Notes: a model not told the origin generated them from the letters alone. DNA of 64,000 bases from Siphonodentalium dalli (GCA_032622095.1 CP136069.1:85336958-85400957); one strand, 5' to 3'; positions 24,001 through 36,769 are shown, counted from the stretch's first letter. A program made the numbers and translations.

Positions 24001-24103
24001 GCTGGCTCTATGACGATCCGCTCTGTTCGCCGTCATGGCGGCTACGACATATAGCAGAGCGGCTACCATATATAGCAGAGCGTCGGGGCGTCACAGAGCC
24101 AGT
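24001..24103. repeat. Imperfect hairpin
   Basis: GCTGGCTCTATGACGATCCG and the inverse CGTCACAGAGCCAG flank a centre repeating TATAGCAGAGCG twice. The GC content is above that of the neighbours. It is probably a small palindromic element. Confidence 0.6.
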
Positions 24104-25129
24104 GTTTAGTCAAATCTCAATTATGGGTAAGTGCTATTATTAGTTATGATTTAGTCCGTGAATTCGTTTGAAAGACGAGTAAAAATCGCTACCTAGCTCA
24201 TACTCGCATGATGTAAAATTGAAAAAAAAACAATAATAAATAGTTATTTTTAGAAAAAAAATACCTGTTGGAATTAGTCACAAGCAAAAATAGAGTTATT
24301 TATCCTGGATTAATTAACCACTGGTACACAATAACAAGACAATAAGATGCCATGTGTGACCTCCCATCAAACTTTGAGATACTGTGTACATATCAAACTG
24401 ATAGTTTATATGAATAACTCTTAAGTTGACATTGGAACATGCTGATTAACAAGAAACAGCATTTCACTACTTAATCAGACTTATTGGTATATTAGTCTCT
24501 TTAATATACTTGACTTGAGTTTTGAGTTATTAACTTGAATATTATTGATCAAACGTTCTTTTCTTGATATCACATAGTATTATTCATATAACAGTTAAAC
24601 ATTAATTTGTACAATTTGGTGAATACCTTACTGTATTCTGTTGTAAACTAATATAAATACATTTGAACAAATGTTGTTAATGTGAAACGTCCGGTACCGC
24701 ACACTAAAGTGAATCAAGCGAACGTTATTCCACACTCATTTGTCATGTGTACCGTGAGTTACATTTAAACTCCAGACATCTATTATATGTTGTGCTGCAA
24801 CGTTGTGATGATGCCTGAAATGCAGTGGAACCATCAACACACACACCACAACCGTGGTGAGATTTTATATCTGCTGTGGTCTCTAAGAGCGTACTACGGG
24901 TGGTCTTTGGTCACTAGACGGGAGTGATATGAACAATTGTGAATGATGTGAAGACATGTCGAATGTCAAAGAGTTTCTGTTTTGCACGACACATATTCGC
25001 AAAGCAAATTCAATAACAGGTGTGGTAGTCCAGTGCATTTATGAGAAAAATGCTGGAATAAGTAAATAAACCCTCCATAAACAACATACTAAAATCAGCA
25101 AAAATCGGATAAAGGGAAACTGGTGAATT
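24104..25129. other. Intron, no recognised element
   Basis: The DNA is AT-rich and I see no ORF, repeat or hairpin I can support. Confidence 0.5.
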
Positions 25130-26840
25130 TTGCGAAATAAATTTGGCGAAATTTGGTCAAATCATCAATTTATGAATTTTCAAGGATGTTTACAAACAAT
25201 TCAAATTCACAGGCCCTTCCAATTTCATGTGTATTTTGTCGACCTCACTTTCCTGATCTCAGAACAGAAAATCATTCCCAGATTCGTTATAGAGGGGGGA
25301 TTAGAAGTAGAGAACGCCCGTAAATCAGAAGGGAACTGACGCAATCATACACAATGTGAACAACTTTCGGTAAAACTGTCAATGGTTTTTGCCTGATTGT
25401 AAAGCAGAGAAGTAGCGATGTAATACATTCTTTAGTTGATGTATAACTGGATGTTGTAAGCGTAAATGTACAATTTGATTCAAAGGTAGAAACTTTGTTA
25501 CTACAACTAACCATATCTGCTGATAGTGGCAACATTTAGATACCGTTTGATGCCACGTAGAATGTATGGTGCCTCCGGCATAATGTTGAACAGTCCTGTC
25601 GAGATATCAGACATGCCATGGTGATCAGTTAGAAAAGACAAAGTATAGATGAAGTGCCGTCAAGGATATATTGAACGGTAACTGACCGAACAGCAGAACT
25701 TTCATTCTAATAAACAATGTGACAACTTTGGCAGCTCCCTGCTGGGCATACAATGGTAATACGACTAAGATAATCAGCTGAAATGTTCTGTGAACCAGAA
25801 AGATGATGGACTGTTACAGCTTCTGAAAAGCCTGAAGACAAGACTTAGAGTCTGTTCATATTCGAGTCCGGTGATTGGATTCTACAATGGCTTGTAGCAG
25901 AATCAATAGCGAGGGCTTCGATCTCACATGGTTACCATTTGAGTGTTTGAGTTTTGCAGAAAATTAGCCTCCGAAATGGTTCTTACATGTCATTACGGAT
26001 AACGTACCAACACCTTCATTACGAACTACTCCATCAGTTGCGATAATATGCTGGTCAGAAGGCTTAGGTACCAGGATATATTTGGGGTAAAGCAGCCTGG
26101 GTAGTTTGAATGCTTCAACTGAATCAGCAGACCAGTTTAGTTTCTCGGTATATAATTTACAAATGTTCTTGGTACCATACCTGAAAACAGTGAAATTTTA
26201 ACTATTGTTCATGTCATAACAGTGAAGTAAACGAGGTTATACTATCCAATAGGTCGATGGTTCTTAAATGTCGTGTCACAATAATAGCTTGTACCAAATT
26301 TCACAAAGGAATTCCTGACTATGAGAAAATCCATTTTGAAACACCAGGAAATGTTGGTTAAATGTGTCTCTGATCCTTAACGACTATGCCTTCATGAATA
26401 AGATTGACAAGAACTCGAAACATTAACTGCTCCTCTAATTGTTCTGTCGAGCCTGGTATGCTCACATCAGCTCTTGTGTAGACACGAGTGCCCTTGTGAG
26501 GTTAATGTGTGACCACTCCCAGATATTTCATAGTAATTGAAAAAAAATTGTTGGTCATGTCTGTTTTGATAATGAACTTACTTCCAGCCAGGAAACTCTC
26601 GACATAATCGGTGTGTGTTGCTAGGCTATGTATGGGCCTTATTTGTGAACCTATAGTGTTGGAAGCGGTAAACGGTATCCACCCCCTTGTTTCTTGACAA
26701 GAACGCTGGACGAAACATACTCAATTTTGATGCCAATATCCTTAGGTTTTGGCTAAGATCTAAGGTGTCTCCTGTTCATCTAGTTATGACCTGGAAGGTG
26801 GCCTAAATTACGACTTCTGTATCGACACACTACTTTTGTG
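25130..26840 (-). pseudogene. LTR-retrotransposon pol remnant (RT-RNase H-integrase)
   Basis: Read on the minus strand from about 26840, decayed patches follow the order of a retrotransposon pol gene. First come RT-like patches with a KTD near 26560. Near 26130-25950 follows an RNase H-like stretch with SADSVEAFKLPRL, then PSDQHIIATDG and FSAKL. Near 25870-25760 come a TDSK-type patch and a SGSQNISADYLSR-like tail in fragments. The 25535-25287 frame is probably the start of the integrase region. Many stops and frameshifts are present. I assign it to Ty3/Gypsy-like or a related LTR clade from family knowledge; the clade is uncertain and no LTRs were seen. Confidence 0.6.
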
Positions 26841-27934
26841 TGTGTGGGGTCAACAGGATCAAGTTTTATTGTGAGCACGCAATTTCAATGATACTTACTT
26901 ATACTTACCAATTGAGGGATCAAAAACATCAGCATACATGTATAGATCCTTGAATAACTGAGTGTCATGTTGAGATAATTGATTGTAACGATCAACATAA
27001 CTTACTGTGATTTTCCCGTGTTGGAGGGTACGGGGTTTACATTGCACGTGTCAGCTACACTCTAAGCTGGGTTTGAGTTTTGTGGGTAGGAATGGGCATA
27101 ATATGTCTGGTTTGAGCTCTATGGTGATATTTGTTAATGGAAATTGGATGTGAAGATGTGTTGGCGACGGATGGAACCAGCGATGGGAACAGTGGTTTTG
27201 AGTGGGGGCCAGTTGAGAATTCCCCGAGTCAGAACGGGGTTCAATAGTTGATGATGAGGGATCTGAAGTTTATGTGGCAACATACAAAATGTACTTCACA
27301 AGATGTTCATATATGTTCGATGGGTAGTTACATTCACGAATAGAATAGACAACATGCTTTACATAGACGACATTCCCTTCATGTGTGGACATGCGTTATG
27401 ATCAGGTTGAGTGAAACGTTAGCCGAAACTGAGAAATATTCATAGGTGTGCACGAAGTTTTTCCAAGAACTCATCGAGAGCATCGTCGATCTAAGATTAA
27501 TGTATTTTAAGGTCATGCGTTGGCGGTTGTATGCAAACGTTCTTTGCACTAACCTAATAAAGTAGATTCGGGTGAAGAATTCCATCCATGCACTCTAATG
27601 TAATCCACCCGGAGGACGCTATCTGGTATGTGTGCGATGATACTTTGATGCAATGTCTCCGGATGCTGCCACTTCATTCAATCAATGGTTATTGGTTGCG
27701 ATGGCATTAATGTCAGTTTTTGACGATGTTCTAAAGCACGTTGTTTAGAATAAACCTTTATTAGAAACGCCTACGGTTATCTATCCTATCACGTAGGAAA
27801 CCGGATTGTCAATTAAAAAATGTGTAAGTTACGGCGATACTTTTGGCTGCAAAACCGATAGTAGCTGATTTGCACCAATCACATTACAGCTATCATGGGG
27901 TGAAATGAATAAAACCTGAATATATTTCATTAGA
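26841..27934. other. Intron, probably more decayed retroelement
   Basis: No ORF longer than 68 codons and no clear repeat. The 5' part of the minus-strand retroelement may continue here but I cannot follow it. Confidence 0.4.
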
Positions 27935-28828
27935 GTGATTCATTCGTGCTTAACGCCAGTGAGACGGTTTTGGATTAGGCTTATGGATTTAATCCCAGAA
28001 GCCGTGTTGGCCGCAGTGCAAAGTTGTCGGGTAGTGGACATTGCTAACTGGAGTCTCCAGTCTAGCAGGGGCTACCTGACACTTTGCCTGGAGTTCCGGA
28101 CTGAAGATGCTGGCATCCAGAGATCGCAGGCCCGGGACACCAACTCCAAGACCACCCGCTGTCCAATGAAGAGTGGGAAGAAGGGACCCACAAAGAAAAA
28201 GACGCCTTCAAGAAGGAAAAGGGACGCCGCCAGACGGGCGAAATGGAAGAAGAAGGGGTAGACTGTTGATCTGCCAGTCACCCCTCCCCGTGTGGTTCAG
28301 CCGACGTCCAGTGTCACAGCCGGTAGGTCGGAGTTGTCTGAGAGACGCCCAGACGACCCGACCTGTATGGAGACAGGCGACATTGCACCAGCTAGCAGGG
28401 ACTCCGTTGATCTGCCGGAGGTCCCTGCTGTCGTCGTCGAGGCGAGCGGAGAAAGGGAGCAGGAAACCACCCCTGCTGTTCCTGCCGCCAGCTTCGAGGT
28501 GGAACTGGATTGCTTGCCACCACGGACACCGGAGTACCAGCACATCCCGGTGTCCCCCAGCTCCACCGCCAGCAACAACTACAACACCAGTACAGACACC
28601 ACTCAGTCTGTTGAAGAGATAATTGCTGAGACCAACAGAGCTGTGGAAATGGCGAAAAAGGAGCAGAAATTACAATTCGAAGAAGCCGAGAGACTGCAAC
28701 AGCAAAGTTTTAAAGACCAGGAAGAAAAACTCCGACGGCTTATCCAACAGCACCAACAGGAAGCTCCTCCATCTCCACAATCGTCTTCAGAAAAACCTCC
28801 AAAAAGAAAGAAGAAAAAGAAAAAATAA
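27935..28828 (+). pseudogene. GC-rich ORF broken by one TAG, retroelement-like
   Basis: Two ORFs (27935-28261 and 28292-28828) lie in the same frame, separated only by a TAG at 28259 and a short open stretch. Together they form one 298-codon reading frame. The N-terminal third has LIPEAVLAAVQSC and a basic KKTPSRRKRDAARRAKWKKK-type segment. The middle is Ser/Pro-rich. Residues near 225-275 form a predicted coiled coil (EEIIAETNRAVEMAKKEQKL and on). The end is KRKKKKKK. The GC content and codon choice differ sharply from the flanking intron. The basic SRRKRD..RR pattern resembles ORF1/gag-like proteins of invertebrate retroelements; I infer insertion, not a host exon. Function unknown. Confidence 0.5.
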
Positions 28829-28988
28829 CCATCATCCATCATAAAAATGCTAACTTTTTTTGTGTGTTATTTAAATTAAAGGCAAAAAACATGAGGGGTT
28901 AAGGAAAGGGCCTTTCGAAGATCCCGGGGTTAGCCCCCCCAAATCACATTCCTGTGTAGAGTGATTCGAACATTATGTTCTTGGTAAG

Positions 28989-29573
28989 GTGCGCTATGTC
29001 TATGTAGTCCAGTACAGTTCTAGCATGTGGCCGCGTTACATGACTAGAAATGGCGTTTCCTTTGGGGCCAGCAATAGCTCGATGCTGGACGGGGACATCG
29101 ACATTTTTTTTCAAATCGATCAGGTTTTGTATTTGGGATTAGCCTGTTTCAAACTTGATTCGTTTTATCCTATTTTATGGATGTTAGTGGCGAAAACTAA
29201 TATCTTACGAAATGGTAGTGCTGTCAAGACATTTGATATTTGGAAAAAAATAGTGTTTCTGAAAACCTTTAACCCAAACTTTGTGTTATTTCCGCGAAAA
29301 TCCAACTGTGACCCATCTAAAAATACTATAATAAAACTTTGTTTTCTAATAAAACGTTCCCGACGGAACCCTTCATATGTTCCGGTCATTAACATAACAA
29401 ATCGTTTTATAAGAGGAATCGTACTATATCTTACTCGAATCTTCAGTAATTATTCAATCCAAGAGGGGGTGCAAATGGAATTTAAATTTCGATCTGATTC
29501 AAGAGGATGCAGTTGGAAGGTCGGCAGCCCCACCACAAACGGAGACCCTCCATATAAACAACTTGTTGCCTGA
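28989..29573 (+). CDS. Unrecognised 194-codon ORF
   Basis: An open frame from ATG (MRYVYVVQYSSS) to TGA with mixed hydrophobic content (for example FFQIDQVLYLGLACFKL). No motif, signal or splice context is recognised, and composition matches the AT-rich flanks. It may be chance or the residue of a mobile element following the GC-rich ORF. Listed only because of its length. Confidence 0.2.
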   Translation: MRYVYVVQYSSSMWPRYMTRNGVSFGASNSSMLDGDIDIFFQIDQVLYLGLACFKLDSFYPILWMLVAKTNILRNGSAVKTFDIWKKIVFLKTFNPNFVLFPRKSNCDPSKNTIIKLCFLIKRSRRNPSYVPVINITNRFIRGIVLYLTRIFSNYSIQEGVQMEFKFRSDSRGCSWKVGSPTTNGDPPYKQLVA

Positions 29574-29600
29574 GTTGTTAAAGATAAGGGCCACATTTGT

Positions 29601-29700
29601 GTGGAGCTCCGTGGTCCAGTGGTTAACGTGTCGACTTATGAGTTCACAGCGCGTCTCTGGTCTGTTGTGAGTCAGCACAGTGGTTTAGTCGCTTTCATGG
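29601..29700 (+). repeat. Possible tRNA-derived SINE head
   Basis: GTGGTCCAGTGGTTAACGTG matches the usual polymerase III A-box context of tRNA-derived SINEs. A convincing B box (GGTTCGANTCC) was not found 30-40 bp further on, so it is truncated, mutated or a coincidence. Confidence 0.3.
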
Positions 29701-30363
29701 CTTTGAGATATGAGCAATTGTCGGATTGTTCCGATTGTCTGATTGTGACTCTTGACCAAGGTCGCGAGGTACTGTGTCGCCGTCGCACCACTCAGCCGGT
29801 TCATTGGACGGCTTGTATACTGGGGTAATAATGTAATGTTTAAAAGCGTGTTAGAGCAAGTAGTTGGTTAATCGTTATATAAAACTATCATTATTATTTT
29901 CAACAACAAAATAATATTTTTTGTATAAAACTGGATTTCAAGACAACCAACAGTTTTTGTATGATTAAAATTTTTTTAGAAAAAAATGAAGATCGAGAGG
30001 TCTATAACGGCATACTGAGGTCGTTTAATATTTTCGAATACGGTGAAATCTCGATTCGAAATAAGTTTGGCCTAGATGGAGGGTGCTAACAAGATTGAGT
30101 TCTCCCTCTTGCTACGTTCCGAACGTTTCCGCGAGATCGGCTGAACATTCTGTTCTAAAGTTAGCTCGTAAAACTGTCCTGAAATGTCGTATGCATGTAT
30201 TATACCAGAAAATTCATAACAAAATTGATAGAAGAGTTTCCGGACAGCTGTCTTCGATTCATATCCATTATTGTATACTCAGGAAACGATATAAAACTTG
30301 TTAGAAAGAGATACACTAACTTTAACATCAATTTCTGCATCCATCTTTTTTTTTTTATTCCAG
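29701..30363. other. Intron, no recognised element
   Basis: The stretch ends in a strong polypyrimidine acceptor (a T-run followed by ATTCCAG) for the exon at 30364. Confidence 0.5.
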
Positions 30364-30517
30364 CAACGAATGGTGATGAGCTCAGGTGAACGGACGTATG
30401 ACCTGACTTACCAATTTCTGAACACAATGGAAATTAGGCTGGTCATTACTCGATTCAATGCCGGTGGAACCCAGGATGTACTACGAGAATTGGTGTTCTC
30501 TGGGTGTGTCCTGCCCG
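30364..30517 (+). CDS. Mucin-like gene, module 2 second exon
   Basis: The exon follows a T-rich tract and ATTCCAG and precedes GTAAGT. It enters in phase 0 and leaves in phase 1. It encodes 51 residues: QRMVMSSGERTYDLTYQFL at the start and LRELVFSGCVLP at the end. The closing Cys and the phases match the other second exons. Its split last codon (g|aa) becomes Glu on joining 36770, where the second Thr/Pro tract begins. Confidence 0.75.
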
Positions 30518-30609
30518 GTAAGTAAGTGTATATTATGCATGGCGTACTGTGGCAGGTGCACCTAAACACATTGCTATTATCACTTAGTGTAGTGAAAATC
30601 ATAACTTCA

Positions 30610-30880
30610 AACCATATAGAGTGTCAATAGCGGGATGGCATACAAGATATGCGATGCACACATGTAAATCTGACATCGAAGACGAGTATCACTTTTTACT
30701 CGTCTGCATGTGAAACATATGTATGCGTGAGCGCTATATCCCGAAACATTACATGGGCAACCCCTTCGGGTGAAAATTTTCCAGGATATCTGGTCAGATG
30801 GTGCAACGATTGATAACTTTTATGAAAGGGGAAGATTTCGAGATATTTATGATACTTTATGATGACTATCTTGTCCTGTA
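30610..30880 (+). pseudogene. LINE reverse transcriptase C-terminal remnant
   Basis: The frame near 30655-30710 reads MHTCKSDIEDEYHFLLVC. It fits the C-terminal Cys-rich segment seen at the end of LINE ORF2 proteins of the CR1/L2/Tx1 kind (family knowledge). Flanking frames carry further scraps such as YERGRFRDIYDTL. The rest of the element is absent; typical of a 5'-truncated insertion. Confidence 0.6.
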
Positions 30881-32085
30881 CACCAAGTGTTGATTGTCTG
30901 ATAAGAAACAGATTTCAAATTATACCTCATAAAATCACTTATTGTTTGGTGACCTTGACCCTTAACTGATGGCCTTGACCTCATAGACTAGTGAATTTAC
31001 ACCAATTTCTCGGGCAATACCCGGCCAATATATTTAGCTACGGGTTCATTCTTGCTCAGATATTGATAATTTCCATTATTTCATTGAAATCTTAGTGGTT
31101 GCCATGGAAACGGGGATTTTCACCACAAACGCATCACTTTTGGTAACCACAGCACGGCCTATCAGATGCTCCATGTCACATGCGTTAAATTGTGCCATAT
31201 ATCAATCTGATGTGTAGGGTGTGTGCATTAAGTCGAAACATATGGGGTCCTTGCAGCTACAGTTTGATGGTTAAATCGTCAATATCTGTCCATGCAATGT
31301 AAACCGATAAGCCATAGAAGTATGTTATCCCCTTCTGCAATTTGGCATAATATTCAATGTCGTCTTGTGTACGGAATATACTCGCGATGTTAATTAGATT
31401 ACGATCTTCCCCGAAAGATATTGGGAAGATGTAGATTTCATGAATGTACATTCATATGTGGCAATACTCCCAAGTAGATCGCGATCCCCACACAAAAACT
31501 TTTATGATCACAATGCAGACACCGCGGAGAGGTCTGAGGCATAAGCGTATACAGGATAATTCATTCGCGAATAACGTATAATATTACGTTGTACACCAGC
31601 AATATTTTATAACCAACCGACATCGTTCAAACTTGCACCATTAACTTATAAGTTCGAATATTAGTGTTCGCTAAATATATGCAAAATAGTAAACACCGTA
31701 ACTGGTGGGTTTTTTTTTTTTGCGAATCCGTGGGGTATATATGATTTATGATTACAGTCGTAGTGGTGTGAAATATCTGAGTTACTGCGCTGGGTGTGTG
31801 TGTTAGGGTGTGTCTGCTTAGGTATATTCTTGCAATATAACATCAGGCGGGCGACAAAACAAGGTATCCCGGCTCAGTGGGCGACAGTGTGATTTGTCGC
31901 CCGGCACGTGACATGACTTGGGCCAATCAGAAAGGGGTAAAACAGGGAGAAGGGTAACAAAAACATTTGTAAATGTCCAAAAGTTGGGGTGACTTGGACT
32001 AGCTGATCACATTTGTGATGAAATCGTAGCTATAACACTTCGTTAGTGGCAGATATGATAATAAAACCTGCAAACTCCCATGTGG
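30881..32085. other. Intron with one short hairpin
   Basis: GGGCGACAAA at 31849 pairs with TTTGTCGCCC at 31893-31902 around a second GGGCGACA copy. A minus-strand 64-codon ORF (31257-31451) is unrecognised. Nothing else is supported. Confidence 0.5.
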
Positions 32086-32165
32086 GATTAAAGTAATGTC
32101 GCGCCTGCCTATTAAAGTAATGTCGCGCCTGCCTATAATTAAAGTAATGTCGCGCCTGCCTATAA
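32086..32165. repeat. Three tandem ~27-30-bp units
   Basis: The unit ATTAAAGTAATGTCGCGCCT followed by GCCTATA is repeated three times with small length differences. The minus-strand ORFs across it only translate the repeat. Confidence 0.9.
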
Positions 32166-32806
32166 TCAAGAGTTGTGGGAGCACACAAAACGGGTTTGTG
32201 TCGATAATTCAACATTTGCATTGATTTCGTTTCGTCGTTTACTTGTAGATAGACGTCATGCAAAATAAATGTCCAGTATCTGTTCAATCAATATGTCAAT
32301 TCCAAATTAATAAACATCATTAAAATTATGTTTTTTATTTTATAACGAATATTTCAATCCCAATGATTTACCTTTTTTTTTTTTTTTTGCCATCGTGTCA
32401 TGTCGATCACGTGATCGTTACTAAGTGCTTGGTGCAGCGGTCACAACAAACTAAATGTCGGTTATCGACAGTGGGAGTAAAATATAAATATATAATTACA
32501 ATTATAACATAGTTGTGTTCCTATGAACTTTTCATATCACTTAATGCTTGGCAATTTGTATGTTGTCATTTATATTTTTTATTTCCCCCTAACAGTTAAA
32601 ATTCATCGCCCATGGCATCATGTGATCAGAACACGGAAATCTATCAATAATTCACAGGTGAAAATCAAGCTAATATTGGGCTGACATACATTTCCGCGTG
32701 GGCTAGTCTCAAGTTCTCGGCAGATTTTATGAAAATAAATATGATACTTTCAGCTCTTTATTGGAATAAATCATCAAAAAGCTATATAAATATAAAAAAT
32801 GAATGT
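32166..32806. other. Intron, no recognised element
   Basis: Poly-T and AT-rich DNA; no supported feature. Confidence 0.5.
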
Positions 32807-32939
32807 AGTGGCTGTGTGTGTTATTGAGGGATACGGCGCTGTGGTCGTTGGGCACATTTAGTGCAAATCGGTTCGCGGTTTACACAATGTGCCCCGACGA
32901 CCACAGAGCCGTATCCATCAATAACACCCACACCCACTA
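32807..32939. mobile_element. 133-bp palindromic element
   Basis: TAGTGGCTGTGTGTGTTATT and ATACGGCGCTGTGGTCGTTG in the left arm pair with CGACGACCACAGAGCCGTAT and AATAACACCCACACCCACTA in the right arm, around a ~25-bp loop. It is a short foldback with arms of about 54 bp. Confidence 0.8.
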
Positions 32940-33159
32940 TTTCTTAGATAAAACGTGCATCATCAAATAAAGGCATCGATGGCAACATGTGTATTATATG
33001 ATATCATTCATTTAAGTACACACTATAATATCGACAATGGGTTAATAAAACGTATACATGCGTGTAGCAATTATAATAAATAAAACTTATAAAATGTTGA
33101 AATTTAATTGATAACAACAAAACTTACATCATATATGTTTATGCAAACCATTTAACTGT

Positions 33160-34620
33160 CTTAGCCATGATTGACTTATTGGAAGACACTTATAAAGTGC
33201 TTGACACGGGCAATAAGCAGTACACTATTGGAGTGTTTCTTGACGTATCAAAGGCTTTTTGATCATGAAACATTGCTTACTAAACTAGAATATTATGGAT
33301 TTCGTGGTGTTGTTTTGGTTTACAAGCTATCTATCAGAAAGGAAGCAATATGTGCAATATGACAGCATACTATCCGAAGAAAAACAGGTGACATGATGAG
33401 TACCACAGTGATAAATATTAGGACCTTTATATTCGTACCTATTTGCAGATGATAATAATGCCTTTTATTCAAAGATAAATTTTGATAATTTATTTAAAAC
33501 AGTGAACGAAGAGATGGACCAAGTTTGTCAATTGTTTGAATCTAACAAACTGTCTCTGAAAAACTGATTTTATGTTATTCACAAATTGTAACACATTTAG
33601 AAAGAATAAGATACCAGAGTTAAAGGTACTCAATCCGAATTAGCGCTCGCAAATTACTATTTCCTGGGCTTTGGAGGTAAACAATATTTGATTCGAGTCG
33701 AGGAACCCACCATCAAAGCTAGGAGTGATCAGATATCGATGTTTGAAATCTATTATTTTAATTTTATGTGGCCCAGTAAACTGTCGACGAGAAGATCGAT
33801 AACTCTAAAATCCAGTGGCTTTTTTGTGTGAGATAGTTGACAACTGGCAAAAATTCGTTGAACAAAACGTTGATAAATAACGTGTTTTGGGCAATTTTAT
33901 ACTATAGTTGACTGTGGTTAGCATTATTTTTGGGCAATTAATCGATTCAGATAACTGAAGCGTATTTTGAAGAAGTGTTGTTGTTGTATCTTGATGATAT
34001 GGGACCCTCTGATCGGATTGAGTACCTTTAATTATAAATAAGATTGTAGCAAAAAGGTTAACTGATACAATGTTCTTATTGTTATTGGTGAACACCTCTC
34101 ATGGAAACAATATATGACCTCACTAATTAAGAAAGTTTACAAAAACACAGGAGTTTTGTCAAAACTCGAGGAATGTCTTCCAAAGAGAATTATTAATATA
34201 TTAATATACTATGATATTACCATACCTCACATACTGAAATAGTATATGGAGTGTGGCTACCAAAGAAGACCTGAACAAATTGATTCGATTGTAACAATGC
34301 TGTTTAATAATCTCACCCATGTCTAATACATCAATTGATCAATTTCTCCAACTGACTAATATTGGTAATTTTCACAGACTATCACTGTGGAATGATACCT
34401 GAACCTGAATTGGGCAATTATTTACAAATGTAGCTGACATTCATCATCTTCACACATGCTTCCGATCTAAGGACTTTTTCTTTCTTGAAACATATGCAAA
34501 CGTTTGTGGCACAAAAACTCTTTCAAAAAGAAGTCCAACACTTTTGAATAATTTTCCAGTCGCACACACATTTTATCATGAGATTAGGAGAATTGTTGAA
34601 AGCATATAAAACAATATTTT
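33160..34620 (+). pseudogene. CR1/L2-like LINE, RT C-terminal half, interrupted
   Basis: Patches in changing frames follow the RT of jockey-superfamily LINEs. YTIGVFLDVSKAF (before a break at 33260) covers the first catalytic region. A weak stretch near 33440 follows. IGEHLSWKQYMTSLIKKVYK near 34080-34140 continues with the thumb region LSKLEECLPKRIIN. Stops and frameshifts are frequent and the catalytic YADD region is not intact. A 404-bp TTAA-flanked element (33624-34027) sits inside. The 3' end is near 34620. Confidence 0.65.
33624..34027. mobile_element. 404-bp element with 15-bp TIRs and TTAA duplication
   Basis: The ends AGGTACTCAATCCGA and TCGGATTGAGTACCT are perfect 15-bp inverted repeats, each bordered by TTAA (33620-33623 and 34028-34031). 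A TTAA duplication is characteristic of piggyBac-type transposition, although the termini do not start with the usual CCC. No transposase is encoded. It interrupts the decayed LINE, so it is the younger insertion. Confidence 0.75.
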
Positions 34621-34624
34621 ATTG

Positions 34625-36769
34625 ATGACTACCGCAATCAATGACATACTAGTATATATTATTATTGCATAGGGTATTGCTCGTTGGTAGTGGTGACATT
34701 GTAACAATGCTTGAATTGAAATAATCGAGTCACATTACTGAAATTATTTTTGTTTTTATAAACATGATTGCAGGCTTATAGCAGAAACTGTCAACATAGA
34801 TTTACATTATGATCTTCTTTTCATTCCAGCATCACATCATTACTCATTTATCTTTCACAAGGTTCCTGTTAACCACAATCATAACGCTTTTTGGCAGGCG
34901 CCCATATATTGTAATATTACTATTTTCAGATAAATATCAAATGAAGTATATTGAATCTTTAATTTTGAATTGTGGTAGAACATTCCGCAAACTTCATGAA
35001 CCCCGAATGGGTTCATGTGGAGTTTCCTGTATTTTTATCTCAGTCAAAGCCCATGACCACGTTGAATCCGCCGTATGTTACTTACATTTATATTTTTATA
35101 TACATTATGAATTAGGATTGTTGCTATATCCTTCCTGGTATATATTCAATTCAGCGGTATCCACGGAGTGACTATTAGCTTTCAACTCATCCAATCGTAA
35201 AACATTTTTTTTACTTTTTGTTTTAATATTCATATATTGACAGGTTATGTTTTACTATGTATACAGCCACAGCACAACGATAACGGCGCATATCATCAAA
35301 ACAACCATAGCATTTAGCTGGATGTATATTACACGCAGTAAAATACAAAACAAAACCATAGTCAGAAATGGTAACGCCCTCAAGATCATATTATTAGGCA
35401 TATATATAAAATATATCGGTTTCATGAATGAACCACCTCAAAATGCCGTTAAAACAACTGATTCTTCAAATTATTACAACAACTTTACGGCTTATCACTG
35501 CAGCTTTCTCATGCACCACACCAGAAAGCCTCTGAATGCGGACCAAAAATCTACTAATCGGATTAAATACACACCCGATACTTCGCAATACAACCTTTAG
35601 TCTACATTCAAATTGAGTCATACTTCGTCAGCAATCGTAGCTGTTATAGTATGCATTGTGTTCCCGCAATACAATATTCAAGAATGACCCAGCTATTGTT
35701 CACACCTAAATATCGAAAACAATTAACGCGGTCATAAAAGTCACATACCGAAACAATGAGACATCCGCGAAGATACATCCGCGAACACATTCTGCAAAAA
35801 GTCTAACCGGAACGCAATATGCGTTGTTAATCAAAGTTACCCCATAGCTCCTTCTTTTTTTTTTTTATAAATTGTTTTCGTCTAAAATATCACAAGTAAC
35901 GAATATATAAACCGAAAACAGTTCATAAAAATACAGTGCAAAATGCAACGTCAGACATTGTTGAGTAATCCTTTCTTATCGAATTTGTTTCCGTTATCAG
36001 TTAACCGTAGTTCCGCTTTTTTATTTTTCGTAATAGTTGGCGTATGTGGATAAAACAGTTTGTTATTTATTTACCGAAATTAAATGACATCTTCTGCAAT
36101 ACCCGATGTCTTGGTTATAACAACTCCATTCGCTTGAAACTCGAAATGTGTTGTTCTGCGAGATATCGCCATAGCTCCATTGGCCAGATCAGCCTGGCAG
36201 TATACACCCATAGGGTGTAATGATTAAAACTATAACATACATATAGTTAATAGCTTTTGTGAGGCGTGTCACGAAAAGGCCAGAATGAAGCTCGGGGCAG
36301 TACTAGTTGTAAATATATTGAATTTAATAAAGAAATATCGACCATGCCTGTCTACTCCTACAAACCATTATCAATTGGGTAATCACAACTATAAAGATTT
36401 GCGAAAGGGCATTGAACAATTGCAAGTTATACAATGTTCACCAATGGAGGATACCATATACAGCTCTATGCGATAGTTGTACACTGTTGTAAACCGAATG
36501 CTCACGTACCATATCAAGATTTTTCAATGCCGACAAGCTGTAGCCTCCATTGAATTTCGTTTGTTTTGATTAAGACAAAAACACAGTGCCCATGGATTCG
36601 ATAGAGTGTTTCCCTTTTCGAGCAAATGAAATGAAGACGCACCGACAATAATCATCACTTTGTCAAGCATGCACAACTTCGGGACACTGAATTTAAACCG
36701 AATGCAATTTAAACACAATTGACATGAACCTAATATCGGATAACTATATATATCAAGAATCTGCTTTAG
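34625..36769. other. Intron, no recognised element
   Basis: ORFs at 34809-35171 and 35247-35600 are AT-driven and carry no recognised motif. The stretch ends with the acceptor ATCTGCTTTAG of the second Thr/Pro exon. Confidence 0.5.
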
